From Paenibacillus mangrovi (lineage in GTDB: Bacteria; Bacillota; Bacilli; Paenibacillales; Paenibacillaceae), in contig NZ_JALIRP010000011.1 of NCBI RefSeq assembly GCF_022898935.1, positions 89,919-153,918 of the forward strand: a stretch of DNA of 64,000 bases, given 5' to 3'. The position numbers and the translations under genes are program-made. Positions 8,227 through 16,725 of this stretch are shown one piece after another; within the stretch, counting starts at the first letter, position 1, and every line of letters starts with the position of its first letter. The notes beneath the pieces were generated by a model. It was not told the DNA's origin. It saw only the letters and a program-made list of their open reading frames with translations, and ran no database searches.

Positions 8227-9275
8227 TGAGTGAATTTCATAATAATGAACATGAACCCTGCTATATTCTGGCCGTTGAGACCAGTTGCGATGAGACTTCC
8301 GTTGCCGTCGTGAAGGACGGCAAAGAGGTGCTCAGTAACCTGATCGCCAGCCAGATTGAAACCCATAAAGCTTTTGGCGGTGTTGTGCCGGAAGTTGCGT
8401 CTCGCAAACACGTGGAGAATATTACGCTGATGCTGGAAGAAGCTGTGAAGAAGGCGGGTATCGGCCTTCAGGATATATCAGCAATAGCCGTTACGCAGGG
8501 ACCGGGATTGGTCGGCGCTCTGCTGGTTGGCGTTGTTGCAGCTACCAGCTTGGCAATGGCGCTGGATAAGCCGCTCATTGGTACCCACCATATTGCGGGG
8601 CATATTTATGCGAATCGCCTGGTGGCCCATCTTGAGTATCCATGTATGGCGCTGGTCGTTTCCGGAGGACATACCGAGCTTGTATACATGAAGTCCGAAG
8701 GGAGCTTCGAGGTCATCGGCCGCACTCGTGATGATGCCGTGGGCGAGGCTTATGATAAAGTCGCACGCGCCATTGGTTATCCATATCCCGGAGGACCGCA
8801 TGTGGACCGTCTTGCACTGGAAGCGGAGGAAGCCGTTGATCTTCCGCGTGTATGGCTCGAGCCCGATTCCTACGATTTCAGCTTTAGCGGTCTGAAATCG
8901 GCTGTACTTAATGTCGTCAATCAGCGTAAGATGCGTGGAGAGCCGCCTATGGAAGGCGCCATTGCACGCGGATTCCAGGAATCGGTCGTGGAAGTGCTCG
9001 TTACTAAAGCCATCCGTGCAGTCAAAGCCTATAGTGCCAAGCAACTGCTGCTCTGCGGCGGCGTAGCTGCCAACCGCGGCCTGCGCAGGGAGCTCGAGCG
9101 GAAGTGCCAGGAGGAAGGCATAGAGCTTATTATTCCACCGTTTGAGTATTGTACAGATAATGCAGCCATGATTGGGGCTGCGGCTTATCTGAAGTGGAAG
9201 GAACGAAAATTTACGGGCCTGAACATGAAAGCCATGCCGCAATTCTCGCTGGAGGAATGGTCGGTGCAGGAATAA
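8226..9275 (+). CDS. tsaD: tRNA N6-threonylcarbamoyltransferase catalytic subunit TsaD
   Basis: The 349-residue protein has the family opening LAVETSCDETSVAVV, the metal-binding HIAGH (His122, His126), the nucleotide-binding SGGHTELV and GEAYDKVAR segments and the C-terminal CGGVAANRGLR and CTDNAAMIG motifs. It transfers the threonylcarbamoyl group to A37 of tRNA together with TsaB and TsaE. Full length with no broken motifs. It is the last gene of the operon; the leucine T-box promoter follows closely. Confidence 0.97.
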   Translation: MSEFHNNEHEPCYILAVETSCDETSVAVVKDGKEVLSNLIASQIETHKAFGGVVPEVASRKHVENITLMLEEAVKKAGIGLQDISAIAVTQGPGLVGALLVGVVAATSLAMALDKPLIGTHHIAGHIYANRLVAHLEYPCMALVVSGGHTELVYMKSEGSFEVIGRTRDDAVGEAYDKVARAIGYPYPGGPHVDRLALEAEEAVDLPRVWLEPDSYDFSFSGLKSAVLNVVNQRKMRGEPPMEGAIARGFQESVVEVLVTKAIRAVKAYSAKQLLLCGGVAANRGLRRELERKCQEEGIELIIPPFEYCTDNAAMIGAAAYLKWKERKFTGLNMKAMPQFSLEEWSVQE

Positions 9276-9313
9276 AAGGGCGCTGGTTTGGACAACATCT
9301 TGGTAAATACCTG

Positions 9314-9343
9314 TTGACAGCATTTGGCTCAAAACCTTATAAT
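9314..9343 (+). promoter_or_regulatory. Sigma-A promoter of the T-box/leuA transcript
   Basis: Perfect TTGACA (9314-9319) and perfect TATAAT (9338-9343) are spaced by 18 bp, just ahead of the first T-box stem I. No comparable promoter is obvious between the two T-boxes, so both should lie on one leader RNA. Confidence 0.85.
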
Positions 9344-9369
9344 CGTTTCAAATTCAAATGAATACTTGA

Positions 9370-9660
9370 TAAACGCAATGAACAGGAGCAGTAGGGATCC
9401 GGGATATTAGAGAACTGCGGGGTGGTGCAACGCAGTCGAAGGAACCTGCAACTCGCCTGGAAGCGGAGCAGTGGAAATGCCGGATGCTAATCCGGGCCGG
9501 TCTGTGCACACCGGACAGTATACTGCTACGGTCAGCCACCGTAAGAGGCTTTGAGGGGTTTCTCGAATTCCGAAATTGGAAGAAGAGAAGCAACAAGAGT
9601 GGTACCGCGAAGGTGAACAGCCTGTCGTCTCTTGATTACAAGAGATGGCAGGCTTTTTTG
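9370..9660 (+). promoter_or_regulatory. T-box riboswitch 1 (leucine), with terminator
   Basis: Stem I begins around CAGGAGCAGTAGG. The specifier loop (GCAACTCG) presents CTC at 9452-9454, a leucine codon. The distal loop region reads GGTGGTGCAACGC. The T-box proper is AAGAGTGGTACCGCG (9595-9609), whose UGGU suits a tRNA with discriminator A, as tRNA-Leu has. A strong terminator follows (9621-9659: CCTGTCGTCTCTTG / CAAGAGATGGCAGG plus T run). Uncharged tRNA-Leu should stabilise the antiterminator. Confidence 0.93.
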
Positions 9661-9684
9661 TTTTCAAACATTGATCATTCCATA

Positions 9685-9990
9685 TACCAAACGCGATGAA
9701 CGGGAGCAGTAAAAGGATTTCTGACTTGGCAGAGAGCTGCGGGTAGGTGCGACGCAGCGGCAGAATCCTTTGAATCTCGCCCGGAAGCGGAGCGGTGGAT
9801 ACGAAGCAATTCGGGTACACCGCATAACGGCTTGCCCCCGTTACAGGGATGCTCCAGATCTGAAGTTTGATGATGTGGAGAATGAGGAGGGTGCTTACGA
9901 TCCGGCAAGGACGGTGAGCGCCAAGAAGAGTGGTACCGCGGAGGGTGAACAGCCCGCCGTCTCTTGATGACAAGAGATGGCGGGCTTTTT
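9685..9990 (+). promoter_or_regulatory. T-box riboswitch 2 (leucine), in tandem
   Basis: A second complete T-box follows 25 bp after the first. The stem I outer helix CGGG/CCCG and inner helix AAAGGATT/AATCCTTT enclose the specifier loop GAATCTCG, with CTC (Leu) at 9776-9778. The T-box is AAGAGTGGTACCGCG (9926-9940) and the terminator is at 9952-9990 (GCCCGCCGTCTCTTG / CAAGAGATGGCGGGC plus T run). It resembles the first copy in specifier, T-box and terminator but differs in stem sequences, so it is an old duplication. Confidence 0.93.
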
Positions 9991-10113
9991 GGTTTGTATG
10001 CTTTTATGTGATCTGCATACAGCCTTGCTGCCGGCAGCAGTGGGCGGGTGAAGCGAAGAAGCCGTAAGTCGACGTACGGTTTCTCAGAAGAACAACTTAA
10101 GGAGGATCATCCC

Positions 10114-11664
10114 ATGACCGATAAAAAAAGAATCCAAATTTTCGATACGACGCTGCGTGACGGAGAGCAGGCACCAGGTGCCAGTGTGAAGCCGGAGCAA
10201 AAAATCGCCCTCGCCGCGAAGCTGATCGAGCTGGGTGTGGATGTCATTGAGCCGGGTTTCCCGATTTCGAGTCCCGGCGAGTTTGCCGCGGTGCAGGAGA
10301 TTTCTCGCCGGTTCCAGCAGGTGGAGATCTGCGGCTTTGCCCGCGCTGTCAAAGGAGATATAGAAGCTGCCGTCAAAGCGACCCAGGATGCCGCGCGCCG
10401 GCGCATCCATCTGTTCATTTCTTCCTCGGATATTCATCTGCAGCATCAAATGCGCAAAACCCGGAAGGAAGCAGTAGCCTTGGCACGGGAGATGACCGCG
10501 TACGCCAGGCAATTCTCGGACGTCGTTGAATTTACGGCCATGGATGCAACACGCACCCGGATCGAGGATCTGATCGAAATGGTGGAGGTGGCCATTGAAG
10601 AAGGGGCCTCCATCATCAATCTGCCGGATACGGTTGGCTATGCTCTGCCGCTGGAATATGGCGAGATGTTTCGCCGTGTCCGCGAAGAAGCCAGAGGTGG
10701 CAAGACCGTGCAGTACAGTGCCCATTGCCACAATGATTTGGGTCTTGCGGTAGCCAACAGCTTGGCTGCCATTCAAAACGGAGCCTCCCAGGTGGAAGTG
10801 ACCGTAAACGGGATCGGTGAAAGGACAGGGAACGCTGCTTTAGAGGAACTGGTCATGGCGCTCGAAACGAGAGGCGACGCCTTGGGATACACGACAGGTA
10901 TCACAATCGATAAGCTGTACGAAACCTCACGGATGATTAGCGGGGCCATGCATTTTCCGATGGCTTACAACAAACCCATCGTAGGACGCAACGCCTTCCA
11001 GCATGAATCCGGCATTCACCAGGATGGTTTACTGAAGGACCGCAGCACATACGAAATTATGAATCCGGATAAAATGGGCATTCCGCGCAGCATGATCATT
11101 CTCGGCAAGCACTCTGGACGCCATGCTCTCCGGGACCGTCTGGCTCGTTATGGCATCGAAATCCAAGGGGCAGAGTTGAACCAGTTCTACAACGTATTTA
11201 AGGAAGCAGCAGATCACTTGAAGGTTGTCAGCGATAATCAGCTGCTGCAGATGGTCAGCCAATCGCTGGGCAGACCTACGCAGGTATATGAGCTCGGGGA
11301 TGTTCAGGTCGTTGCGGGCAGCGCATCCAATCGGGTGGCGGCAGTAACCCTGCGTCATCTTCATGAGAACCGCGAGACCTCCCATTCAAGTATGGGGAAC
11401 GGGCCTCTTGAAGCTGTGATTGCGGCAATCAGCCAAGGCATTGATGCTGAGATTACGTTTGGCGATCTGGAGCTCCACTCCTTAAGCGGCGGCGAGGATG
11501 CCCACGCTGAGGCGGCGGTGAGTGTTGAGCGGAAGGGGAAAACCTACCGGGGAACCGCCGTTCATCACGATATCGTTATGGCGGCCGGTCTGGCTTATGT
11601 AGCAGCCTGCAACAGCGCGGTGCTGTCGGCAGAGGATGAGGAGCAGCCGCTGCAAGTCAATTAA
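10114..11664 (+). CDS. leuA: 2-isopropylmalate synthase
   Basis: The 516-residue enzyme catalyses the first committed step of leucine synthesis, condensing acetyl-CoA with 2-ketoisovalerate. It has the catalytic DTTLRDGEQ motif at residues 11-19, the metal-binding HCHNDLG motif near residue 206 and the C-terminal LeuA allosteric domain (LEAVIAAISQGIDAEITFGDLELHSL). ATG 10114 follows AAGGAGG (10099-10105); upstream in-frame codons have no ribosome-binding site. It is preceded by two leucine T-boxes and followed by a terminator, so it appears monocistronic. Confidence 0.97.
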   Translation: MTDKKRIQIFDTTLRDGEQAPGASVKPEQKIALAAKLIELGVDVIEPGFPISSPGEFAAVQEISRRFQQVEICGFARAVKGDIEAAVKATQDAARRRIHLFISSSDIHLQHQMRKTRKEAVALAREMTAYARQFSDVVEFTAMDATRTRIEDLIEMVEVAIEEGASIINLPDTVGYALPLEYGEMFRRVREEARGGKTVQYSAHCHNDLGLAVANSLAAIQNGASQVEVTVNGIGERTGNAALEELVMALETRGDALGYTTGITIDKLYETSRMISGAMHFPMAYNKPIVGRNAFQHESGIHQDGLLKDRSTYEIMNPDKMGIPRSMIILGKHSGRHALRDRLARYGIEIQGAELNQFYNVFKEAADHLKVVSDNQLLQMVSQSLGRPTQVYELGDVQVVAGSASNRVAAVTLRHLHENRETSHSSMGNGPLEAVIAAISQGIDAEITFGDLELHSLSGGEDAHAEAAVSVERKGKTYRGTAVHHDIVMAAGLAYVAACNSAVLSAEDEEQPLQVN

Positions 11665-11755
11665 CATCGGAAAATGGTAAGTGCAATATGGCAGTATGCC
11701 ACCGATTTATTTCGACATGAGAATAAAGGCTGCCTTACAGGCGGTTGCCGAAGTG

Positions 11756-11789
11756 AGCCCTCACTTTAAGTAAAGTGAGGGCTTTTTTT
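11756..11789 (+). terminator. Terminator after leuA
   Basis: A perfect 13 bp stem (AGCCCTCACTTTA / TAAAGTGAGGGCT) with a 2 nt loop is followed by a T run. Confidence 0.9.
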
Positions 11790-11817
11790 ACAGCATTCGA
11801 CAAACTTTTTGTCAAGT

Positions 11818-12077
11818 TGTGGACAAGGTTATCCACATATCAGAGCAAATTTGTGTACAAATTGACGTTTGGGGCGAAAACTGTTGGTTTATAAGGGTTT
11901 TGAAAACGGGGATAGTATTTACATTTTCATAAAGCAAAAACTGTGGATAATGTGAATAAATTAGTGGATAAAAGTGGATGCAGCTATAAAATCTTAATTT
12001 AATCATAAAAAAATGGCCCCAGGGGCCATTTTTTGAACAAGGTTATGCACTATTTATGTGGATAAGCTTGTGTACAA
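11818..12077. other. DnaA-box cluster in the leuA-ydiF intergenic region
   Basis: Four exact matches to the DnaA box TTATNCACA occur within about 240 bp: 11829-11837 (plus), 11942-11950 and 11951-11959 (minus, directly adjacent) and 12057-12065 (minus). One-mismatch boxes lie at 11818-11826, 11852-11860, 11963-11971, 12043-12051 and 12069-12077. The 500 bp between leuA and ydiF otherwise hold only two terminators. It is not next to dnaA/dnaN in this window. A DnaA reservoir or regulatory cluster is inferred. Confidence 0.7.
12007..12034. terminator. Bidirectional terminator
   Basis: AAAATGGCCCC and GGGGCCATTTT form a near-perfect palindrome around a single A, with an A run on one side and a T run on the other. 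It can serve transcripts from both strands and ends the minus-strand ydiF transcript. Confidence 0.85.
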
Positions 12078-12168
12078 GATTCTTTTTCGAAAAATAAAAA
12101 AATTTTGTGAATTTGACAAATTACATTTCCTTGATCTCAAAGGCCTATACTTTAAGACCCAATCCGGA

Positions 12169-14118
12169 TTATTCGCTGGCGAGCAGCTCCCATTCGGCGA
12201 AGACTTCATCCAGCTCTTTCTTTTTGGTCTCCTGCTCCTGTTGATGCTTCTGAAGCGCCATATAGTCCTGATAGACCTCGGGCCTCGTCATCTCGGCCTC
12301 CAGTTCAGCAATAACCGATTCGAGCTGCTGAATTTGTTCCTCCAGAGCAGCGATCCTGCGCTGGCGGCTGCGCTCTTCGCGTTTGGCCTGCTTGTCGGCT
12401 TCAAAAGAATTAACGCCAGCTTTGTCAGCCGTTTCGGCAGGATTCTCCTGCTTTGACACCTTAGCGCCGGCCGCTTCGAGAGCCTCTTTCGACAATTCCT
12501 CAAGTTCCAACTTTTTGGCGGTATAATCGTCATAATTCCCTAGGAAATGTTCCACTCCCTTCGGATGGAGCTCAACGATTCTTTCGGCCATTTTATTGAG
12601 GAAGTAGCGGTCATGGGAAATGAAAAGAAGCGTTCCCTCGTAATCCATCAGCGCCGATTCTAAGACCTCTTTGCTGAATAGATCCAGATGGTTGGTCGGT
12701 TCGTCGAGAATCAGCATGTTGGCTTCAAGCAGCATTAGCTTGGCGAGCGCGACGCGCGCCTTTTCTCCGCCGCTGAGCGCAGCGATTTTTTTCAGGACGT
12801 CTTCTCCGCTGAACAGGAAGTTGCCGAGCACCGTACGGATTCGGGCTTCTTCCAAATGAGGGTACTGACTCCACAGCTCCTCCAGTACCGTATTGGACGG
12901 ATTGAGGTTCGTCTGTTCCTGGTCGTAATACCCGAGCTTCACTTTCGTTCCCCATTGAATCGTACCGGATTCCTGGCGGAAGCTTCCGAGCAAGCATTTG
13001 AGTAGAGTAGATTTGCCTATTCCGTTCGGACCGATGAGAGCCACGGTTTCCCCGCGGTGCAAATCGAAAGATACATGATCAAACAGCTTATGCGGAGGGG
13101 AGAAGGAAACGGCAAGATCATTTACCTGCAGCACATCCTTACCCGACATATACTCCACGTCAAAAGAGAAGCTGGCTTTTTTCAGATCGCCCATCGGCTT
13201 GTCCAGACGGTCGATTTTCTCGAGTGCCTTGCGACGGCTTTGGGCCCGTTTGGTGGTCGAGGCTCTGACAATATTTTTCTGGATAAAATCCTCCATGCGG
13301 GCAATTTCATCCTGCTGTTTTTCATATTGCTTCATGGCTGATTCGTATTCGGCTGCCTTGAGATCGATATAACGGCTATAATTGCCAGTGTAACGCCTCG
13401 ACTGATGGCGCTCGATTTCCACGATGGCTGTGACCAGCCGGTCGAGGAAATAACGGTCGTGGGAAACGACCAATAGCGCGCCGGAATAGGAACGCAAATA
13501 ATCTTCAAGCCACGTCAGCGTGGCAATGTCCAAGTGGTTGGTCGGTTCGTCCAGCATGAGAATGTCCGGAGCCTGCAGCAGAATACGGGCGAGCGCCAAA
13601 CGTGTTTTCTGGCCACCGCTGAGGGTCGAGATCGATGTATCCGGTGCGAAGCTGCCAAAGCCCATGCCATGGAGCACGCTTCGAATTCGGGTTTCCATCT
13701 CGTAACCGCCATGATCCTTGAACCAGTCGGAGCGCATGGCGTAACGATCGAGCAGCTCCTGATATTTTTTGGGATTGTCCATCTGGTCCGGATCCGCAAT
13801 TTGCTGCTCGAGTAAGCGGAGCTCTTTTTCCGCTTCAATTAATGGAGAGAACACGTTCATCATTTCTTCCCAGATGGTGCGGCTCGATTGGAGTCCGCTG
13901 TTCTGGGCGAGATAGCCGATCGTCGTTTCCTTGGATTTATAAATTTGTCCGCCATCGTACGAGATTTCACCGGCAAGAATCTGAAGAAGGGTGGATTTAC
14001 CGGCGCCGTTGACCCCGACAAGTCCGACGCGCTCCCTTTCCTGAATCTGCAGATTGATTCCCTCGAGTACGGGCTCGATTCCATATAATTTTCTGATTCC
14101 GCTTGCTTGCAGCAGCAT
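12169..14118 (-). CDS. ydiF: ABC-F family ATPase, YdiF-like
   Basis: The 649-residue protein holds two ABC domains in one chain and no membrane segments. Domain 1 has GVNGAGKST and the LSGGQKTRLALARILL signature; domain 2 has GPNGIGKST and LSGGEKARVALAKLML. Both have Walker B sequences ending in LDEPTNHLD, and the inter-domain linker has the basic ABC-F P-site-tRNA-interaction pattern (TTKRAQSRRKALEK). A coiled-coil C-terminal extension covers about residues 540-645. ABC-F proteins act on ribosomes. Position next to tsaD, fthC and moaC matches B. subtilis ydiF; an antibiotic-protection role is possible but not implied. Confidence 0.93.
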   Translation of the reverse strand: MLLQASGIRKLYGIEPVLEGINLQIQERERVGLVGVNGAGKSTLLQILAGEISYDGGQIYKSKETTIGYLAQNSGLQSSRTIWEEMMNVFSPLIEAEKELRLLEQQIADPDQMDNPKKYQELLDRYAMRSDWFKDHGGYEMETRIRSVLHGMGFGSFAPDTSISTLSGGQKTRLALARILLQAPDILMLDEPTNHLDIATLTWLEDYLRSYSGALLVVSHDRYFLDRLVTAIVEIERHQSRRYTGNYSRYIDLKAAEYESAMKQYEKQQDEIARMEDFIQKNIVRASTTKRAQSRRKALEKIDRLDKPMGDLKKASFSFDVEYMSGKDVLQVNDLAVSFSPPHKLFDHVSFDLHRGETVALIGPNGIGKSTLLKCLLGSFRQESGTIQWGTKVKLGYYDQEQTNLNPSNTVLEELWSQYPHLEEARIRTVLGNFLFSGEDVLKKIAALSGGEKARVALAKLMLLEANMLILDEPTNHLDLFSKEVLESALMDYEGTLLFISHDRYFLNKMAERIVELHPKGVEHFLGNYDDYTAKKLELEELSKEALEAAGAKVSKQENPAETADKAGVNSFEADKQAKREERSRQRRIAALEEQIQQLESVIAELEAEMTRPEVYQDYMALQKHQQEQETKKKELDEVFAEWELLASE

Positions 14119-14499
14119 GAACTGACTAACCCCCGTCTATGACGGAATGAAATCAAGAGAAAGAAGCTTGATTCCTTCCATCTAATATTTATGAATAAAA
14201 GAAAAGTTGATCATTGCAATTTACAATATGAATAATCCCAGTTTACATGAAATATGAAGAATTCGCGACTTGCAAGGCAGGACTTCGGATCAATCTTGGC
14301 GAAAATGGAGCAACAGTGGTAAACTAAGAGCAAACTGAACCTGCAGGCTCTGCAGAAGTTCATGAAGCGACGAAAATTTTGCCAGATGTAGATCAAAAAT
14401 GATGTACTCATTCTAGATATGGCTCCACGATGAACATAAATGAATCATGAGAAAATATGAAAGTTTACTTTTTTGAGGGAAGGCAGCTGTTTTTACCCA
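14119..14499. other. Gene-free stretch between ydiF and the fthC gene
   Basis: About 380 bp, AT-rich, separating divergent genes. It must hold both promoters, but I see no convincing -35/-10 pair, no stable hairpin and no open frame of note. Confidence 0.5.
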
Positions 14500-15147
14500 A
14501 TGAACGGCGAAAATGCCACAATACAGGAAATAAAAGCATTGCTTCGCACCCGAATGGCCGAAGTTCGCGGTGAACTACAAGCGGCGCAGCACCAGACCTG
14601 CTCATTGAAAGCATGCGATCATGCGGCGGCTTGGCTCAACAAGAAGAGCATCCGCAGCATATTGATTTACGTGCCTTTTCGCAGCGAGCTGGACACGAAG
14701 CCTCTCATCCAGGAAGCATGGCAGGCTGGCATTGAAGTATATGTGCCCCGCTGCCGGCGGGAGGACTGCTCAATGACGCTTCACCGATTGAAGCATTGGG
14801 ACGAGCTGAGTGCAGGTGCATACGGTATTTTGGAGCCTGATCCGAGGAAGTCTCCCGCTATGCCGGAAGATTTTGTGCCGGAAGTTGTCATTGTGCCGGG
14901 GCTTGCTTTTGACATGATAGGCGGAAGATTGGGGTACGGCGGCGGTTATTACGACCGGCTGCATGAACGCTTCTCGCTCCTTGGCACGTCAGATAACTTG
15001 CCGGTATGGGCCGGTATCGGATACGGCATTCAAGTGATCGAGAAGGTTCCCATGGAAAGAATGGATGCACGTCTTCAGGTTCTGATTACGGAGCAGGATG
15101 TATATGAATTGAACAAGGAGGCTGAAGATGGAACTGACGCATTTTAA
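14500..15147 (+). CDS. 5-formyltetrahydrofolate cyclo-ligase
   Basis: About 215 residues with the diagnostic substrate/ATP motif GGRLGYGGGYYDRL and the preceding VIVPGLAFD segment. The enzyme converts 5-formyl-THF to 5,10-methenyl-THF with ATP. The frame is open from TTG 14473, but ATG 14500 lies downstream of GAGGGAAGG (14475-14483) and gives the family's normal N-terminus; spacing is rather long, so the start is uncertain. The 3' end overlaps moaC by 20 bp, indicating an operon. Confidence 0.9.
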   Translation: MNGENATIQEIKALLRTRMAEVRGELQAAQHQTCSLKACDHAAAWLNKKSIRSILIYVPFRSELDTKPLIQEAWQAGIEVYVPRCRREDCSMTLHRLKHWDELSAGAYGILEPDPRKSPAMPEDFVPEVVIVPGLAFDMIGGRLGYGGGYYDRLHERFSLLGTSDNLPVWAGIGYGIQVIEKVPMERMDARLQVLITEQDVYELNKEAEDGTDAF

Positions 15148-15595
15148 CGAACAGGGTCGGGCGAAGATGGTGGATGTTTCGGACAAGGAGGTCACTTCGC
15201 GGACGGCCGTTGCGCAAACAATGGTGAAAATGGCCCCGGAAACGCTCGCGTGTATTAAGGAAGGGAAGATCAGGAAAGGCGATGTGCTTGCCGTGGCTTC
15301 GGTAGCCGGCGTTATGGCAGCCAAAAAAACATCCGACTGGATTCCGATGTGCCATCCGCTGCCGCTGACGGGCATCGATATCCATTTTGCGGACAACGGC
15401 AATGATGAGCTTTATATAGAAGGAACTGTGAAGACGACAGGCAAGACTGGGGTAGAGATGGAGGCCTTGACGGCCGTTTCCGCTGCAGCCTTGACCGTTT
15501 ATGATATGTGCAAAGCGCTGCAAAAGGACATGGTTATCGGACCGACGATGCTCAAATCCAAGACCGGCGGGAAAAGCGGCGATTATCATAGATAG
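15128..15595 (+). CDS. moaC: Cyclic pyranopterin monophosphate synthase MoaC
   Basis: The 155-residue protein has the MoaC signatures FNEQGRAKMVDVSDKEVTSRTAV and IPMCHPLPLTGID, plus KTGVEMEALTAVSAAALTVYDM (active-site Lys/Met region). It makes cyclic pyranopterin monophosphate in molybdenum cofactor synthesis. ATG 15128 follows AAGGAGG. It overlaps the 3' end of the cyclo-ligase gene and is followed by moaB, as a Moco pair. Confidence 0.96.
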   Translation: MELTHFNEQGRAKMVDVSDKEVTSRTAVAQTMVKMAPETLACIKEGKIRKGDVLAVASVAGVMAAKKTSDWIPMCHPLPLTGIDIHFADNGNDELYIEGTVKTTGKTGVEMEALTAVSAAALTVYDMCKALQKDMVIGPTMLKSKTGGKSGDYHR

Positions 15596-15640
15596 ACCGT
15601 TTATAAACCAAACAGATGCGTAGGGTGGAGGGGTGATATC

Positions 15641-16126
15641 ATGGTGTGGAAAACAGCGATCTTGACGGCAAGCGATAAAGGATCAAGAGGTGAGCGTGAA
15701 GATACAAGCGCCCAGGTTATCCGGGAGCTGGTGGAGGAGGAACTTGGCGGGGAAATTGTGGAGTACCGGATTGTACCCGACGAACAAGATGATATTATCG
15801 CATCACTCATTGAACTTACGGATTATTTTCAGGCGGATCTGGTGCTGACAACGGGAGGAACAGAATTGGCGATCCGGGATGTAACCCCGGAAGCGACAAG
15901 AAGGGTCATTGAGCGGGAAGTACCTGGCATGGCAGAAGCCATGAGAGTGACGGTCATGCAGAAGAACCGGGGAGCGATGCTGTTCCGAGGCATTTGCGGT
16001 ATCCGCGGCCGGACGTTGATCGTCAATCTGCCGGGAACGCCCAAAGGAGTGCATGAAAACCTGGCAGCCATAATGGATCAACTGCCGGAGGCGCTCCTAA
16101 TGGTTACGGGACAGTTCCGCCAATAG
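15641..16126 (+). CDS. moaB: Molybdopterin adenylyltransferase-type protein (MoaB/MogA)
   Basis: The 161-residue protein has the MoCF-fold motifs TTGGTELAIRDVTPEAT and NLPGTPKGVHENL. This family adenylates molybdopterin before metal insertion; some MoaB proteins are inactive, and sequence alone does not decide. The start ATG 15641 follows GGAGGGGTGAT. In B. subtilis a rex gene lies between moaC and tatA; here the slot holds moaB and no rex is seen. Confidence 0.92.
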   Translation: MVWKTAILTASDKGSRGEREDTSAQVIRELVEEELGGEIVEYRIVPDEQDDIIASLIELTDYFQADLVLTTGGTELAIRDVTPEATRRVIEREVPGMAEAMRVTVMQKNRGAMLFRGICGIRGRTLIVNLPGTPKGVHENLAAIMDQLPEALLMVTGQFRQ

Positions 16127-16348
16127 TCAGAAAATGAAAATTCCTTTGTTTTTTTTAAAATTGTCACACTTATTTGATTTTGTTGTGATTTGAGTTATGG
16201 TATGATGTGTTTGTGGCAAAATTTTGTCTAAATTAAAAGAATATAATGTCTTTTCAATAACAACGTGTGATTCTCTTTGCGCAATAAATCTAAGAGCAAC
16301 AGACAAGCTTCTTGTTTAAGAATAAAGCAACAGAGAGGAGAATTCGAT

Positions 16349-16621
16349 ATGCTGAACGGTATTGGCGTACCCGGAATTATTTTGCTGGTGATTTTGGCGT
16401 TACTCTTATTCGGGCCGAACAAGCTTCCTGAGCTCGGACGTGCGGTAGGACGTACCTTCCGTGAATTCAAGGACGGAACACGTGAAATCCTTGGTGAAGA
16501 TGATGCTGCTGCTCGCAAGAGCGAACCGGCTAAACCGCTGGCCGTTGCTCCGGTTGAAGCACAGGTTGCAGCTCCGGTAGCTTCGCAGAGCACTGCTGAC
16601 AACAAACGTCTTCCCGAATAG
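16349..16621 (+). CDS. tatA: Twin-arginine translocase subunit TatA
   Basis: The 90-residue protein has one N-terminal membrane helix (IGVPGIILLVILALLLFGP), the FGPNKLPELGRAVGRTFREFK hinge and amphipathic helix, and an acidic/alanine-rich tail. It builds the protein-conducting part of the Tat pathway for folded proteins. ATG 16349 follows AGAGGAG. It is followed by a terminator-like hairpin and then tatC, so readthrough probably sets a TatA excess over TatC. Confidence 0.95.
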   Translation: MLNGIGVPGIILLVILALLLFGPNKLPELGRAVGRTFREFKDGTREILGEDDAAARKSEPAKPLAVAPVEAQVAAPVASQSTADNKRLPE

Positions 16622-16659
16622 TTCTTTATTGTAAAGAAAATAGGCTGAATGGATTGTGG

Positions 16660-16690
16660 AATCCCTTCCGTGCGGGGAGGGATTTTGTTT
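16660..16690 (+). terminator. Hairpin between tatA and tatC
   Basis: AATCCCTTCC and GGGGAGGGATT form an imperfect stem followed by a T-rich run. It could partly terminate transcription and lower tatC relative to tatA. Confidence 0.65.
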
Positions 16691-16725
16691 TGTCCGCAGG
16701 GCAGAAGAGATAGGATGGTGACAGA

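Noticed and set aside
10084..10776. A 230-codon minus-strand frame across leuA, and similar minus-strand frames over tsaD and the T-box region.
   Set aside because: Each is antisense to a well-supported gene or riboswitch, with no plausible start and no recognisable protein features.
16174..16206. Promoter of tatA (TTGATT and TATGAT).
   Set aside because: TATGAT is good but the only -35 candidate is 21 bp away, so no promoter was called.
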